64,000 nucleotides of DNA from Mycobacterium sp. EPa45 (GTDB lineage: Bacteria; Actinomycetota; Actinomycetes; Mycobacteriales; Mycobacteriaceae), in NCBI RefSeq assembly GCF_001021385.1, contig NZ_CP011773.1:3348001-3412000 (forward strand), given 5' to 3'. The number at the start of each line of letters is the position of its first letter. Position 1 is the stretch's first letter. This document shows positions 53,091 through 61,712 of this stretch, one piece after another. The notes beneath the pieces are model-generated. The model searched no databases. It worked only from the letters and a program-made list of their open reading frames with translations, and was not told the origin of the DNA. The position numbers and the translations under genes were made by a program.

Positions 53091-53522
53091 ATGACGAGCT
53101 TCACGTCGCGATACGGAAACCCCGCTGTCGACTACGAGGGCGCCCACATCCGAGCACACTCGCGCCACATGGCAACCGTTGTCGCGGTCAGCGGAAGCAT
53201 CGATTCCGTCAACGTCGACCGGGTGACCGAATGCGCGAAGCGATTGGTGCTCGCCGAGAAGCCGTTCGTTCTGGACCTGTCGGGGGTGAGCTCGTTTGCT
53301 CCGCAGGCCATCCGATTGCTGTGTGACATCGACGACGTCTGCACCGCGGCCGGTGTCGAATGGGCCGTCGTCGGTAGCGAAGCGGTCAACCGCCGCCTGC
53401 GCCGCGACAGCGATGTCGTGTTCCCGATCGTGGCGTCGGTCGCCGAGGCCGAGCATGAGTTCGATGACGCGGTTCTGAGCCGTCGCCGGCTGCTGCTCCC
53501 CCTGCTGAGCAAGACCGCCTGA
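53091..53522 (+). CDS. STAS domain protein (anti-sigma factor antagonist-like)
   Basis: A 143-residue protein whose centre (about 20-115) is a STAS domain: ATVVAVSGSIDSVNVDRV, FVLDLSGVSSFAPQAIRLLC and GVEWAVVGSEAVNRRLRRD. The serine pair in LSGVSSF occupies the place of the phosphorylated serine of SpoIIAA-like antagonists. It may relay a signal between an anti-sigma kinase and a sigma factor, but no kinase or sigma gene is adjacent. ATG at 53091 has GAGG 6 nt before it; ATG at 53079 with AGGA upstream is equally possible. The 172-bp upstream region has no other gene. Confidence 0.8.
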   Translation: MTSFTSRYGNPAVDYEGAHIRAHSRHMATVVAVSGSIDSVNVDRVTECAKRLVLAEKPFVLDLSGVSSFAPQAIRLLCDIDDVCTAAGVEWAVVGSEAVNRRLRRDSDVVFPIVASVAEAEHEFDDAVLSRRRLLLPLLSKTA

Positions 53523-53531
53523 TCCGAACGC

Positions 53532-54461
53532 TCACCCGTTGGTGAGCAACTGCCCCAGAGCGCGCATATGGGCGTCGGTCGTGCCACAACATCCGCCGAC
53601 GACGGGCACGTCGTAGCCGCGTCGTAGGTCGTTCATGGCCGCGGCGAACTCGGCAGGCGGATCGCTCTCGGCATGGTCCAGCGCGATGAGTTCAGCGGGT
53701 GTCAGCATGGAGCCGTTGGCCTTCACCTCACGAATTCGGCTGCCAGCTTCGGCGCAGCCGGCCAGCGCACGTGCAGCGACCGTCGGATGGATGCACGACA
53801 GCGAGAAGTAGGTTGGTGCCGCTTCGTCATCCACTCGATGGATGGCCTCGGCCAGCGCCGTTCCGTCCAGGACCCGGGTATCGGCGTCGAGCACCCAGGA
53901 CACGACGAACGGCAAGCCGGTGCGGGCCATCGCCCGGGCTACTCCGATCGCTTCGCCGACGGCGGGCAAGGTGGCCGCGAACAGGAAGTCCACCCCGGCC
54001 TCGGCGAGGGCTTCGATCTGCGGCCGGTGGTACTCGGCGGCAGCCGGTGCCGACGGCGCCTCGGCGGGCCGGTAAGCGTCGCCGGCCGGCCCGATCACCC
54101 CGGCAATCCACGCCGGCGGACCGGGGTGACCGTCGAGCAACTCCCGGTGAAAGGCGACCGCGGCGCTGTTGAGCCGCTGCACGGCATCGACATCGCCGAG
54201 ACCGGCGCGGCGGGTGTAGTTGACGCTCGCTCGAAAGGTGGGTGTCCCGATCACCACCGGCACGCCGGTCGAACTCGCGGCATCGAGATAGCTCCGGTAG
54301 ATCGCCCTCAGGGCGGGCGCACCCTGTGGGTCGCCGACCAATCCGGCGACCTGGATCTCGGGATTCATCGTGATCGACGTCTCGAACATGACGCGCGTCT
54401 CGATGCCGCCGTCGGTGAGCACCGGAGTTCCACTCGCGATCGCGTCGCTGAAGCTGGGCAT
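53532..54461 (-). CDS. Homocysteine S-methyltransferase family protein
   Basis: A 309-residue zinc-dependent methyltransferase with the (beta/alpha)8 Hcy-binding fold. Zinc ligands are Cys in SLSCIHP and the pair in VVGGCCGTTDAHM; the N-terminal TDGGIETRVMFE is typical. Members use S-methylmethionine or betaine as methyl donor to make methionine. It ends 9 bp from the STAS gene stop. Its link with the methylenetetrahydrofolate reductase 12 kb away is only general, through methionine metabolism. Confidence 0.9.
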   Translation of the reverse strand: MPSFSDAIASGTPVLTDGGIETRVMFETSITMNPEIQVAGLVGDPQGAPALRAIYRSYLDAASSTGVPVVIGTPTFRASVNYTRRAGLGDVDAVQRLNSAAVAFHRELLDGHPGPPAWIAGVIGPAGDAYRPAEAPSAPAAAEYHRPQIEALAEAGVDFLFAATLPAVGEAIGVARAMARTGLPFVVSWVLDADTRVLDGTALAEAIHRVDDEAAPTYFSLSCIHPTVAARALAGCAEAGSRIREVKANGSMLTPAELIALDHAESDPPAEFAAAMNDLRRGYDVPVVGGCCGTTDAHMRALGQLLTNG

Positions 54462-54520
54462 CCGCTGACGTTAACTCAGTCCGGTCCGAGTGGGTCTGAA
54501 CCCGGGTTACCCTAGTTGAC

Positions 54521-55075
54521 GTGGGTCGACTAACGATCGTGATCGCAATCAGCTCGCTGGCGCTGACCGCCGGCGTCCTCGGCGGGGGTATGGCAGCCGC
54601 CGACCCGGCGACCACTCCGGCGCCCACACCGTCACCGACCGGGCCCGCGCCCGGCCCGGTCAACGCTGCGGCCCCGTCGGCGGCACCCGGCGCGACGCCC
54701 GCACCGGTACCTGCCGGCGCACCCAAGACCACCATCGACAGCGACGGAACCTACAAGGTCGGCGTCGACATCGTGCCGGGGACCTACGCATCGGCAGGCC
54801 CCGTCGAGGGCGGCGCCTGCTACTGGAAGCGGACCGGCGGGCCCGACGGGCAGACCAACGTGGACAACGCACTGACGAAGAAGCCTTCGGTGGTGCAGAT
54901 CGATCCGGGCGACGTCTCGTTCAAGACCGACGGTTGCCAGCCGTGGACGCTGACCGACGCCCAGCCACCCGCTCCCGCCGGGCCGCTGCTGTCCCAGCTT
55001 CAGCTGCGCCATGCTCTGGACACCCTCAACGGAATGGCGGGGGCATCCGGCCAGGGTCAGCTTCCGCCGTACTGA
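54521..55075 (+). CDS. Secreted protein with Pro/Ala-rich linker
   Basis: A 184-residue exported protein. The signal peptide (to about GMAAADP) is followed by a Pro/Thr/Ala linker (about 28-68) and a globular domain with DGTYKVGVDIVPGTYASAGP and CYWKRTGG; two cysteines (ACYWK and DGCQPW) probably pair. The GTYKVG.DI.PGTY pattern recurs in actinobacterial secreted proteins, but I cannot give a function. The GTG at 54521 is the likely start. It ends 4 bp from the convergent transporter stop. Confidence 0.7.
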   Translation: MGRLTIVIAISSLALTAGVLGGGMAAADPATTPAPTPSPTGPAPGPVNAAAPSAAPGATPAPVPAGAPKTTIDSDGTYKVGVDIVPGTYASAGPVEGGACYWKRTGGPDGQTNVDNALTKKPSVVQIDPGDVSFKTDGCQPWTLTDAQPPAPAGPLLSQLQLRHALDTLNGMAGASGQGQLPPY

Positions 55076-55079
55076 TCGT

Positions 55080-56198
55080 TCAGGTCGCGCCCACTCCCCA
55101 GTGCAGCACCCGTGAGGTGAACAGGACCAGGCCGAGCGACACCACGGCCACCACGACCAAACCGATGACCGCCACGACCAGTGGACGCCACCCGGTACGG
55201 GCCAGTTCCCGGAAGTTGGTGTTGAGCCCGACGCCGGCGAAGGTCAACAGGAAGGCCCACTTCGAGACGTTGCCGAGGTTCGCGATCTGGCCCTTGCTCA
55301 GCAGGTGCGCCGTGGCGAGCGTCGACACTGCCAGGAAGCCCAGCACGAACTTGGGGAACTTCTCCCACACGAACCTCGCCTTGGCCCCGAACCCGGGCGC
55401 GAGCTCGTCGGCCTCGCCCTTCGACGCCCAGTACAACGCAAAGCCCAAGACGACGAACCCGATCAGCGCGTTGCGGACCGACTTCACCAGCACGGCCAAC
55501 TTGCCGGCCTCGTCGGAATACAGGTAGCCGGTCGCGGTGGTCTCGGCGGTGTTGTCGACTGCCAGACCCGCCCACAACCCGAACTCATGGCTGGACAACC
55601 CCAGCGCGTGACCGATGACCGGCAGCGTGAACAGGGCGACCGCACCCAGCGCGAGGATCGCTGCGATCGCATAGCTGACATCGGAATTGCGCGCGCGGAT
55701 CGCGCCCTTCGAGGCCACGATGGCCGACACCCCACAGATGGACGTGCCGATGGCCAACAGCGATCCCAACTTCCCGGACAGTCCGAACGCCTTGGCGGCC
55801 AACAGAATGATGGTGCCGGCGATCGTCATGTCGAGCAGGATCTGCACCAGTGAGATGCCGCCCAGTTTGACGATGTCACCCAAGACGAACCGCGCACCGA
55901 GCAGAACGATCCCGATCTTCAGCCAGAACTCGTAGGTCTGTACGCCGGGCCGGAAAATCCGGTGCAACCCAACGGTATTGGTGATCAGGAGACCGATCAC
56001 GATCGCCCACAGAACGTACTCGATATCGGGAACAGTCCAATGTTGGTTCTTGGCAAGCGCATTCCACCAGATTTGGGCGTACTTACCCAGCAGGCCGATG
56101 CCGATGAGCAGCAGGACACCGGGGACGTAGTCCAGCAGGTTGCGGCTGGTGAAGATCGGCTGCTCTTCGGAAGTCTGCGCGACGTCAGTTGTGGTCAC
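55080..56198 (-). CDS. YeiH/UPF0324 family putative sulfate exporter
   Basis: A 372-residue membrane protein with about ten hydrophobic segments. The family core is visible as [18 protein letters not shown], where GTSICGxSAI is diagnostic, and [17 protein letters not shown] in the following region. The family (YeiH, PF03601) is named putative sulfate exporter; actual substrate is uncertain, and some members are linked to sulfonate or taurine use. The GTG at 56198 is 3 bp after the stop of a 48-residue membrane protein, so they are co-translated. Confidence 0.88.
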   Translation of the reverse strand: MTTTDVAQTSEEQPIFTSRNLLDYVPGVLLLIGIGLLGKYAQIWWNALAKNQHWTVPDIEYVLWAIVIGLLITNTVGLHRIFRPGVQTYEFWLKIGIVLLGARFVLGDIVKLGGISLVQILLDMTIAGTIILLAAKAFGLSGKLGSLLAIGTSICGVSAIVASKGAIRARNSDVSYAIAAILALGAVALFTLPVIGHALGLSSHEFGLWAGLAVDNTAETTATGYLYSDEAGKLAVLVKSVRNALIGFVVLGFALYWASKGEADELAPGFGAKARFVWEKFPKFVLGFLAVSTLATAHLLSKGQIANLGNVSKWAFLLTFAGVGLNTNFRELARTGWRPLVVAVIGLVVVAVVSLGLVLFTSRVLHWGVGAT

Positions 56199-56201
56199 CG
56201 G

Positions 56202-56348
56202 TCACCACGGAATCTTGGGGAGCACACCTGCGACGGCGAGCACGACGAAGACGCCTGCGACGATGGTCGCCCACCAGTCGACGCCAATGCTGAAACGACT
56301 CCGGCTCGCTGCGCTTCTGCCGGGCTCTTTTGATTCGGTCACGGTCAC
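56202..56348 (-). CDS. Small single-span membrane protein co-translated with the YeiH-like transporter
   Basis: A 48-residue frame: a polar N-terminus (TESKEPGRSAASRSR), then one membrane segment DWWATIVAGVFVVLAVAGVL and a short end (PKIPW). Its stop is 3 bp before the transporter start, which strongly suggests that it is real and acts with the transporter, perhaps as a small accessory subunit. Start may be GTG at 56348 or GTG at 56342. No family is known to me. Confidence 0.6.
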   Translation of the reverse strand: MTVTESKEPGRSAASRSRFSIGVDWWATIVAGVFVVLAVAGVLPKIPW

Positions 56349-56412
56349 CGATGTTGACGACCTGGCACGGTCCTGACCAGGAATGTGCTCGCGGTGATTC
56401 CAGAGGTGATGG

Positions 56413-57207
56413 CTATTTGGCGGTGGCCGATGACGCCGGCTGCAATGCCGGACAGGCGTCGTGGTCTTGCAGCTCTTCACCGCCGGCACTGCCGGTGGCA
56501 TCGGCGCGGTCGGCCAAGACGACGAAGCCGGCACGCCCGACCGGGTTGGCGGCGCCCACGACCACCAAGGTGAACTGCCCCATGTCGTCGCGTGCGCCGT
56601 CGAGGCCGTCGGCGAGCAGGCGAAAGGGGTTGGCGTCCAGATCGGTGCCGTCGACGCCCATTGCCCAGTAGGTGTGGCCGGTCAGCGGAACCGGCAACGG
56701 CGCCCACGCCGCCCCGATGGCACCGGCCGCCGAGCGCAGCGCGTCGTGCACATCGGCGCGCAGGCAGTCGACGTGGATGTGCAGCTGGTTCTGCGTGCGG
56801 GCTACGGCGGAGTTGACCGCCAGGCTCATCCAGTCTCGCGGGATCGTTCCGCCGGCCCGCTGTTCGACGAACGACCGGGCCTGCCAGGCCGCGCCGAAGT
56901 AGTTGACGGTGTGCGGGTTCAGCAGCTCGGGGCTCTCGATGCCGGCGATGCGGGCGGTCGGGATCAGCAGATACTGCCGGTCGCCGACCATGTCCTTGAA
57001 GACCGCGTAGCCGGCACCTTCGCCGCCGCTGAGGTCCACCCGTGCACACGGCGCCGGATCGCGGTGCTGCTGCACATCGACGACGCACTGGTCGTGGACG
57101 ATATTCCACAAGGCGTCCGGGTCGGCATGGGCGGCCCCGGGGGCCAGTAGCAGTAGCGCCAGTGCCGCCGCCAGCGGCCCGCTGCCGCGCGTATGTCGCA
57201 CGGCCAC
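56413..57207 (-). CDS. cdh: CDP-diacylglycerol pyrophosphatase
   Basis: A 264-residue exported enzyme of the Cdh family (M. tuberculosis Rv2289), which splits CDP-diacylglycerol to CMP and phosphatidic acid. The signal peptide ends near APGAAHADP. The HIT-like active-site motif is NQLHIHVDCL (about 140-150); the N-terminal DALWNIVHDQCV and the Cys pair expected for the family (QCVVDVQ, APCARVD) are present. The GTG at 57207 places the signal peptide at the N-terminus. Confidence 0.9.
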   Translation of the reverse strand: MAVRHTRGSGPLAAALALLLLAPGAAHADPDALWNIVHDQCVVDVQQHRDPAPCARVDLSGGEGAGYAVFKDMVGDRQYLLIPTARIAGIESPELLNPHTVNYFGAAWQARSFVEQRAGGTIPRDWMSLAVNSAVARTQNQLHIHVDCLRADVHDALRSAAGAIGAAWAPLPVPLTGHTYWAMGVDGTDLDANPFRLLADGLDGARDDMGQFTLVVVGAANPVGRAGFVVLADRADATGSAGGEELQDHDACPALQPASSATAK

Positions 57208-57251
57208 ACCCTACGACGCGAGGGTAAAGGCCCCAACCGGACCATCACCAG

Positions 57252-57263
57252 CCGCATATGCGG
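57252..57263. promoter_or_regulatory. Palindrome before the molybdate regulator gene
   Basis: CCGCATATGCGG is a perfect 12-bp palindrome 53 bp before the GTG of the HTH-Mop gene, close to a TATAAG hexamer (57273-57278) that may be the -10 element. It could be the autoregulatory operator of that protein. It does not match the E. coli ModE box. Confidence 0.35.
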
Positions 57264-57316
57264 TTGCAAAGCAGTATAAGACCCGCGGATGCGGTCAGAC
57301 CGGCTACGCTTCACAC

Positions 57317-57721
57317 GTGCCGATGCTGCGGGTCCGCGAAGCCGCCGAGTTGCTGGGCGTCAGCGATGACACCATCCGGCGCTGGATCGACGACGGTGAC
57401 CTGCCGACGGGCAGCGACCAGTCCGGTCGGAAGACCGTCGACGGAGCCGCACTGGCCGCCTACTCCCGTCGCAATGCCGCCGCGGCCCCGAAGGACCCGC
57501 TGTCGGTCGCCAGCTCCGCCCGCAACCGGTTCGCCGGGCTGGTCACCAAGGTGCTCACCGACACCGTGATGGCCCAGGTGGAGATGCAGTGCGGGCCGTT
57601 CACCGTGGTCTCGCTGATGAGTAGCGATGCCGTGCGCGAGCTGAATCTCGAACCGGGAAGCGTCGCGGTCGCCGTCGTCAAAGCAACCACGGTGATCGTC
57701 GAAACATCAGGACAATTGTGA
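57317..57721 (+). CDS. HTH-Mop (TOBE) molybdate-responsive regulator
   Basis: A 134-residue protein with an excisionase/MerR-like helix-turn-helix at the N-terminus (REAAELLGVSDDTIRRWID, about 5-25) and a C-terminal Mop/TOBE molybdate-binding domain (about 67-132: SARNRFAGLVTKVLTD, VMAQVEMQCGPFTVVSLMS, VVKATTVIVE). It senses molybdate and probably controls modA, whose GTG start overlaps its TGA stop. GTG at 57317 or ATG at 57323 may be the start. Confidence 0.88.
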   Translation: MPMLRVREAAELLGVSDDTIRRWIDDGDLPTGSDQSGRKTVDGAALAAYSRRNAAAAPKDPLSVASSARNRFAGLVTKVLTDTVMAQVEMQCGPFTVVSLMSSDAVRELNLEPGSVAVAVVKATTVIVETSGQL

Positions 57722-58479
57722 TCAGGACTCCGTTGCCGGTACTGGCTGTCGCTCTGCTGCTCACCGCGGGCTGCAGTTCCTCGTCCCAACAACCGCCGGC
57801 CGGGCAGCAGACAATCATCGTGTTCGCCGCCGCTTCATTGAAGGCCGCCCTCACCGCGCTCGGCGACCAGTTCAGCAAGGACAACCCCGGTGCCTCCGTG
57901 GAGTTCTCGTTCGCGGGGTCCTCGGATCTGGTGACCCAGCTGACCCAGGGTGCGCATGCCGACGTCTTCGCCTCCGCCGACACCAAGAACATGGACAAGG
58001 CTGCCAAGGCCGGTCTGCTCGCCGGCCCTCCGGTCGACTTCGCTTCCAACACACTGACCATCGCCGTCGCCCCCGGAAATCCGAAGGGCATCAAGACATT
58101 CCAAGACCTGAGCAGGCCCGGCCTCAACGTCGTGGTGTGCGCGCCGCAGGTGCCATGCGGAGCGGCCACCCAGACGGTGGAAACCAAGACCGGCGTGAGC
58201 CTGAACCCGGTCAGTGAGGAGTCCGCGGTCACCGACGTCCTGAACAAGGTCACCAGTGGTCAGGCCGACGCCGGCCTCGTCTATGTCACCGATACCGCGG
58301 GCGCCGGCGCCAAAGTCCTCGCGGTGTCGTTCCCCGAGGCGGCCGGTGCGGTCAACACCTATCCGATCGCGACCCTCGCCCACGCCGGAAATGCAGTCCT
58401 GGCAGGCAAGTTCGTCAACCTGGTGACCGGGCCGGCCGGACAGGAGATCCTGACGAAAGCCGGCTTCGGCAAGCCCTGA
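57718..58479 (+). CDS. modA: Molybdate ABC transporter substrate-binding lipoprotein ModA
   Basis: A 253-residue lipoprotein: signal peptide with lipobox LTAGC, then a bilobed periplasmic-binding fold. Typical ModA segments are IIVFAAASLKAALTALG, FSFAGSSDLVTQLTQGAHAD, DVFASAD and QADAGLVYVTDTAG. It captures molybdate or tungstate for import. It is translationally coupled to the molybdate regulator (GTGA overlap). The permease modB and ATPase modC, which usually follow, are absent; the next gene 21 bp on is a phosphodiesterase-family protein. Confidence 0.93.
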   Translation: MIRTPLPVLAVALLLTAGCSSSSQQPPAGQQTIIVFAAASLKAALTALGDQFSKDNPGASVEFSFAGSSDLVTQLTQGAHADVFASADTKNMDKAAKAGLLAGPPVDFASNTLTIAVAPGNPKGIKTFQDLSRPGLNVVVCAPQVPCGAATQTVETKTGVSLNPVSEESAVTDVLNKVTSGQADAGLVYVTDTAGAGAKVLAVSFPEAAGAVNTYPIATLAHAGNAVLAGKFVNLVTGPAGQEILTKAGFGKP

Positions 58480-58500
58480 CAGTCTGGCAGGCTCGAAGCT

Positions 58501-59637
58501 GTGAACCTGCCGCGCGTGGACACCGAGACTCCCCATCTGGCCGACGTGGTGCCGTCGGTGTTGGCCGCGATGGGAGTGGCCGGCTTCGAGCCGCGGATCG
58601 ACCTGCCTCGACCTGTCGCCGGAGGCTGCGTGCTGCTGATCGACGGCCTGGGCGCCGAGCTGCTCGACACCTACGCCGACGACGCCCCCGTTCTGGCCGG
58701 CCTGCGCGGACGCACCCTGCATGTCGGGTTTCCCTCGACGACCGCGGCGGGGCTGGCCGCGGTCGGCACCGGGCTTGCCTCGGGTGGCCACGGCCTGGTC
58801 GGGTTGTCCTTCCGGCTCCCCGAGGTCGGCATCATCAACGCATTGCGCTGGCGTCCGCATCCATGGGGCGATGACGCGCGTGAGCTCGCGATCCCCGAGG
58901 AAATCCAGCCGCTGTCAACGACTTTCGAGCGCGCCACATCAGCCGGCATGGCGGTCAGCGTGGTGTCGGGAGCCGAGTTCACCGGCTCCGGACTGACCCG
59001 TGCGGTGCTGCGCGGCGGCCGCTACGTCGGCGTGATCGGTCTCGGCGATCTGGCCGCCGAAGTCCGCACCACGATCGCCGGTGGTGGCTTCTGTTACGGC
59101 TATCACGGTGATCTCGACCTGATGGGTCACCTCTACGGTCCCGGTTCGCCCGCCTGGCGGCTGGAACTGCGTCAGGTGGACCGGCTGGTGGAGTCTGTCG
59201 TCGAGAGCCTGCCCGCCGGCGGGCTACTCGCGGTGGTGGCCGATCACGGGATGGTTGCCGTCGACGGCTCGGCCACCGTCGACCTCGACGCCGCCACCGA
59301 CCTTCTCGAGGATGTGGTGGCGATCGGCGGCGAGGCGCGGGCCCGTCATGTCTACGTCCGCGACGGTGCAGCCGCCGACGTCCTGGCCACGTGGCGCGAG
59401 ACATTGGCCGACCACGCCTGGGTGGTCTCCCGGGACGAGGCCATCGCCGCCGGCTGGTTCGGCGACGGAGTCGACGACCGGGTCCGGCCCCGCATCGGCG
59501 ACCTGGTGGCCGCCACCCGCGACCGCGCCGCACTGGTACGCCGGACCGCCGAGCCCATGGAGTCGTCGCTGATCGGCCAGCACGGCTCGCTGACCAGCGC
59601 CGAGCAGCAGGTGCCGCTGCTGCTGGCCTACGGCTGA
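58501..59637 (+). CDS. Alkaline phosphatase superfamily / nucleotide pyrophosphatase-like protein
   Basis: A 378-residue protein of the type I phosphodiesterase/nucleotide pyrophosphatase group. Metal and nucleophile segments are CVLLIDGLGAELLD (about 45), GFPSTTAAGLAAVGTGL (nucleophile Thr, about 80), YGYHGDLDLMGHLYGP and VVADHGMVAVDG (about 250). No signal peptide is visible, so it is probably cytosolic. The substrate, a phosphodiester or pyrophosphate, is unknown. GTG at 58501 lies 21 bp after modA. It overlaps the convergent nitroreductase gene by 10 bp. Confidence 0.88.
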   Translation: MNLPRVDTETPHLADVVPSVLAAMGVAGFEPRIDLPRPVAGGCVLLIDGLGAELLDTYADDAPVLAGLRGRTLHVGFPSTTAAGLAAVGTGLASGGHGLVGLSFRLPEVGIINALRWRPHPWGDDARELAIPEEIQPLSTTFERATSAGMAVSVVSGAEFTGSGLTRAVLRGGRYVGVIGLGDLAAEVRTTIAGGGFCYGYHGDLDLMGHLYGPGSPAWRLELRQVDRLVESVVESLPAGGLLAVVADHGMVAVDGSATVDLDAATDLLEDVVAIGGEARARHVYVRDGAAADVLATWRETLADHAWVVSRDEAIAAGWFGDGVDDRVRPRIGDLVAATRDRAALVRRTAEPMESSLIGQHGSLTSAEQQVPLLLAYG

Positions 59638-60290
59638 GCGTCTTTCGCGGCCAGTAGTTCGTCGGCTGGAGCATCCCAGCGGTCGAGGTTTACCGCGGCC
59701 GAGAGGGGACGTCGCCGCAACGGACCGTGCCTGCCCCGCGGCCAGCCAACCACGACGTGGCCGGCGATCAGCCAACCCGCGGGTACGCCGACCGCCTCGC
59801 GAAGCAGATCTGCGCCGCCGTACGACGCCCAACCGGTCGGACACGCGCCCAGCCCCTGAGCCCGGGCGGCCAACAGGAAGTTCTGCATGGCCGGGAAGAT
59901 CGAGCCGCCGAGGAGCAGCTCCGAAGCGGTCGGATAGTGCTGTTGGGCAAATAGTACCGAGGTGAATTCCCCTGCGCGGTCGTGCAATTCGTAGGTCGCT
60001 CGGTTGTTGCGGGCCTGCCTGCCGGTGTCATCGGGCGCCGGCCGGCTCATGCCGTACACCGGCTCGATGACCTCCAGCGCGCGGGCTGCCGCTTCGGCGA
60101 CGACCGCCCGCTGCTCGGGTGAACGCAACACCACGAACCGCCAGCCCTGCGCATTCGCTCCCGAGGGGGCCCAGGTTGCCGCCTGCAGGCAGCGGGCCAG
60201 CGTGGCGTCGTCGACCGGCTCGGAGGTGAACCGCCTGATGGTTCTGGCGGTCGACATCACATCCCAGACATCGCTGCTGATTGCCTTCAC
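59628..60290 (-). CDS. Nitroreductase family protein
   Basis: A 220-residue FMN enzyme. The N-terminal ARTIRRFTSEPVDDATL and the flavin-binding TWAPSGANAQGWRFVVL are typical of nitroreductases; QNFLLAARAQGLGACPTGW is the conserved C-terminal helix region. It likely uses NAD(P)H to reduce nitro, quinone or enone groups, or acts as an oxygen-insensitive dehydrogenase. The GTG at 60290 gives the normal family length; the frame is open further upstream. Confidence 0.88.
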   Translation of the reverse strand: MKAISSDVWDVMSTARTIRRFTSEPVDDATLARCLQAATWAPSGANAQGWRFVVLRSPEQRAVVAEAAARALEVIEPVYGMSRPAPDDTGRQARNNRATYELHDRAGEFTSVLFAQQHYPTASELLLGGSIFPAMQNFLLAARAQGLGACPTGWASYGGADLLREAVGVPAGWLIAGHVVVGWPRGRHGPLRRRPLSAAVNLDRWDAPADELLAAKDAQP

Positions 60291-60304
60291 GCTCTGACGG
60301 TTTA

Positions 60305-61633
60305 TCAGACGTTCGGACCGCCTGGGACAGCGGAGTCGCCAAGCCGGGCCTTGTGCCGGTACATGTCGATGTCGGCCTTGCGGATGAGTTCCTCGGCGTG
60401 ATCCTCGTGACCCCACGTCCACCCCACCGACGCGGTGAGGTCGAACTCGCTGGAGTCAACGACGTAGCGGCCGGTCAGCGCCGAGCCGACCGCTGCAGAC
60501 AGCTCGCCCACCTCGGCTTCCCGCGCGGCCCCCGGGACCAGCACCACGAATTCGTCGCCCCCGAGGCGGTAGGCCGAATCCGGTTCGGCGACAGCGCTAT
60601 TCAATCGGCGGGCAACCTCGGCGAGAACGACGTCGCCGGTGGCGTGCCCGTGCGTATCGTTGACCTGTTTGAATCCGTCGAGGTCGATGAAGATCAGGCC
60701 CAACGGGGTGCCCGGCCTCGCGGTCTGGTGCTCGGCGACGCGGCTCACCAGGGCGCGACGGTTGTACAAGCCGGTCAGCTGATCTGTGACGGCCATCCGG
60801 GCCAGCTCGGCTTCGGCGTGCCGCCGGGCGGTCACGTCCTGGAACTGTGCGATGACGAGGTCTTCGGCGCCCGGCAACCGTCCGGGCACGAGTACCGCGC
60901 TGCGCTGCATCCAGATGACGTTGCCGTCGCGGCGGATGTAGCGACGCTCGGACGAGACCTGGGTGACCGTCCCGGCGAGCAGCGCCGCCATCTCCTGCTC
61001 GCCGGCGGCCACGTCGTCGGGATGAACGAATTCGCGATAATCGCGGCCGACGAGTTCGTCTGCGCTGTACCCGATCAGCGCGCACAGAGCCGGGTTGGCG
61101 AGCAGCATCTCGCCGGTTGTGGTCACCACTGCCTTGCCGAACGGCGCGTTGGCCATGCTGATCTCGAACAGTCGTCGCCCGTCGTCGAGGGTCCGCTCGG
61201 CGTTGGCCTCCTCGGTCAGATCGGTGCCCTGGATGTAGAAACCCTGCACCTCGCCGTCGACGATGTCGGGGATATAGGACAGCAGCGTGCGGCGTCGAAT
61301 TCCGCCGAGGCCGATCAGCTCACGCTCGAAGAGCTGTGGCCGGCCGGCGAGCGCGCCCATGATGTAGGGCAGGTTCAACGCGTAGACGGTCTCCCCCAGC
61401 ACCTCGCGGATATGCCGACCGTGAACCTGGTGCGGCGCCATCGCGAAGTAGCTCAGATACGCATCGTTGGCAATCACGTTGCGCAGATTGCGATCCCAAT
61501 ACCCGACAATTCCCGGCAGATGGTTGATCAGCTGCCGGAGTTGCCGTACCTCGTCTTCAGGGTTCGGCTGTTCGGCCGGCGCCACCTTTGCCCCTCGGTG
61601 TGCAGCTGCATATTCCGTGTCCTGTTGCGTCAA
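60305..61633 (-). CDS. PAS-PAS-GGDEF diguanylate cyclase
   Basis: A 442-residue cytosolic signalling protein with two PAS domains (about 28-145 and 152-272; GYWDRNLRNVIAND, GYSADELVGRDYREFVHPDD) and a C-terminal GGDEF domain (about 280-435). The active-site motif LGGDEFVVLVPG is intact with GGDEF at 358-362, and TDQLTGLYNRRAL begins the domain, so it should make cyclic di-GMP from GTP. The inhibitory site RxxD five residues before GGDEF is not present (AEPD). TTG at 61633 is the only upstream start; a GTG about 50 bp further in is possible. Confidence 0.88.
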   Translation of the reverse strand: MTQQDTEYAAAHRGAKVAPAEQPNPEDEVRQLRQLINHLPGIVGYWDRNLRNVIANDAYLSYFAMAPHQVHGRHIREVLGETVYALNLPYIMGALAGRPQLFERELIGLGGIRRRTLLSYIPDIVDGEVQGFYIQGTDLTEEANAERTLDDGRRLFEISMANAPFGKAVVTTTGEMLLANPALCALIGYSADELVGRDYREFVHPDDVAAGEQEMAALLAGTVTQVSSERRYIRRDGNVIWMQRSAVLVPGRLPGAEDLVIAQFQDVTARRHAEAELARMAVTDQLTGLYNRRALVSRVAEHQTARPGTPLGLIFIDLDGFKQVNDTHGHATGDVVLAEVARRLNSAVAEPDSAYRLGGDEFVVLVPGAAREAEVGELSAAVGSALTGRYVVDSSEFDLTASVGWTWGHEDHAEELIRKADIDMYRHKARLGDSAVPGGPNV

Positions 61634-61712
61634 GACATGTCAGCGCCAAATTTATCAGCGTCACGGCGGGGGCCGGCACTGGCTGGCCGCGCCGGCCGCT
61701 AGCGTCTGGGAC

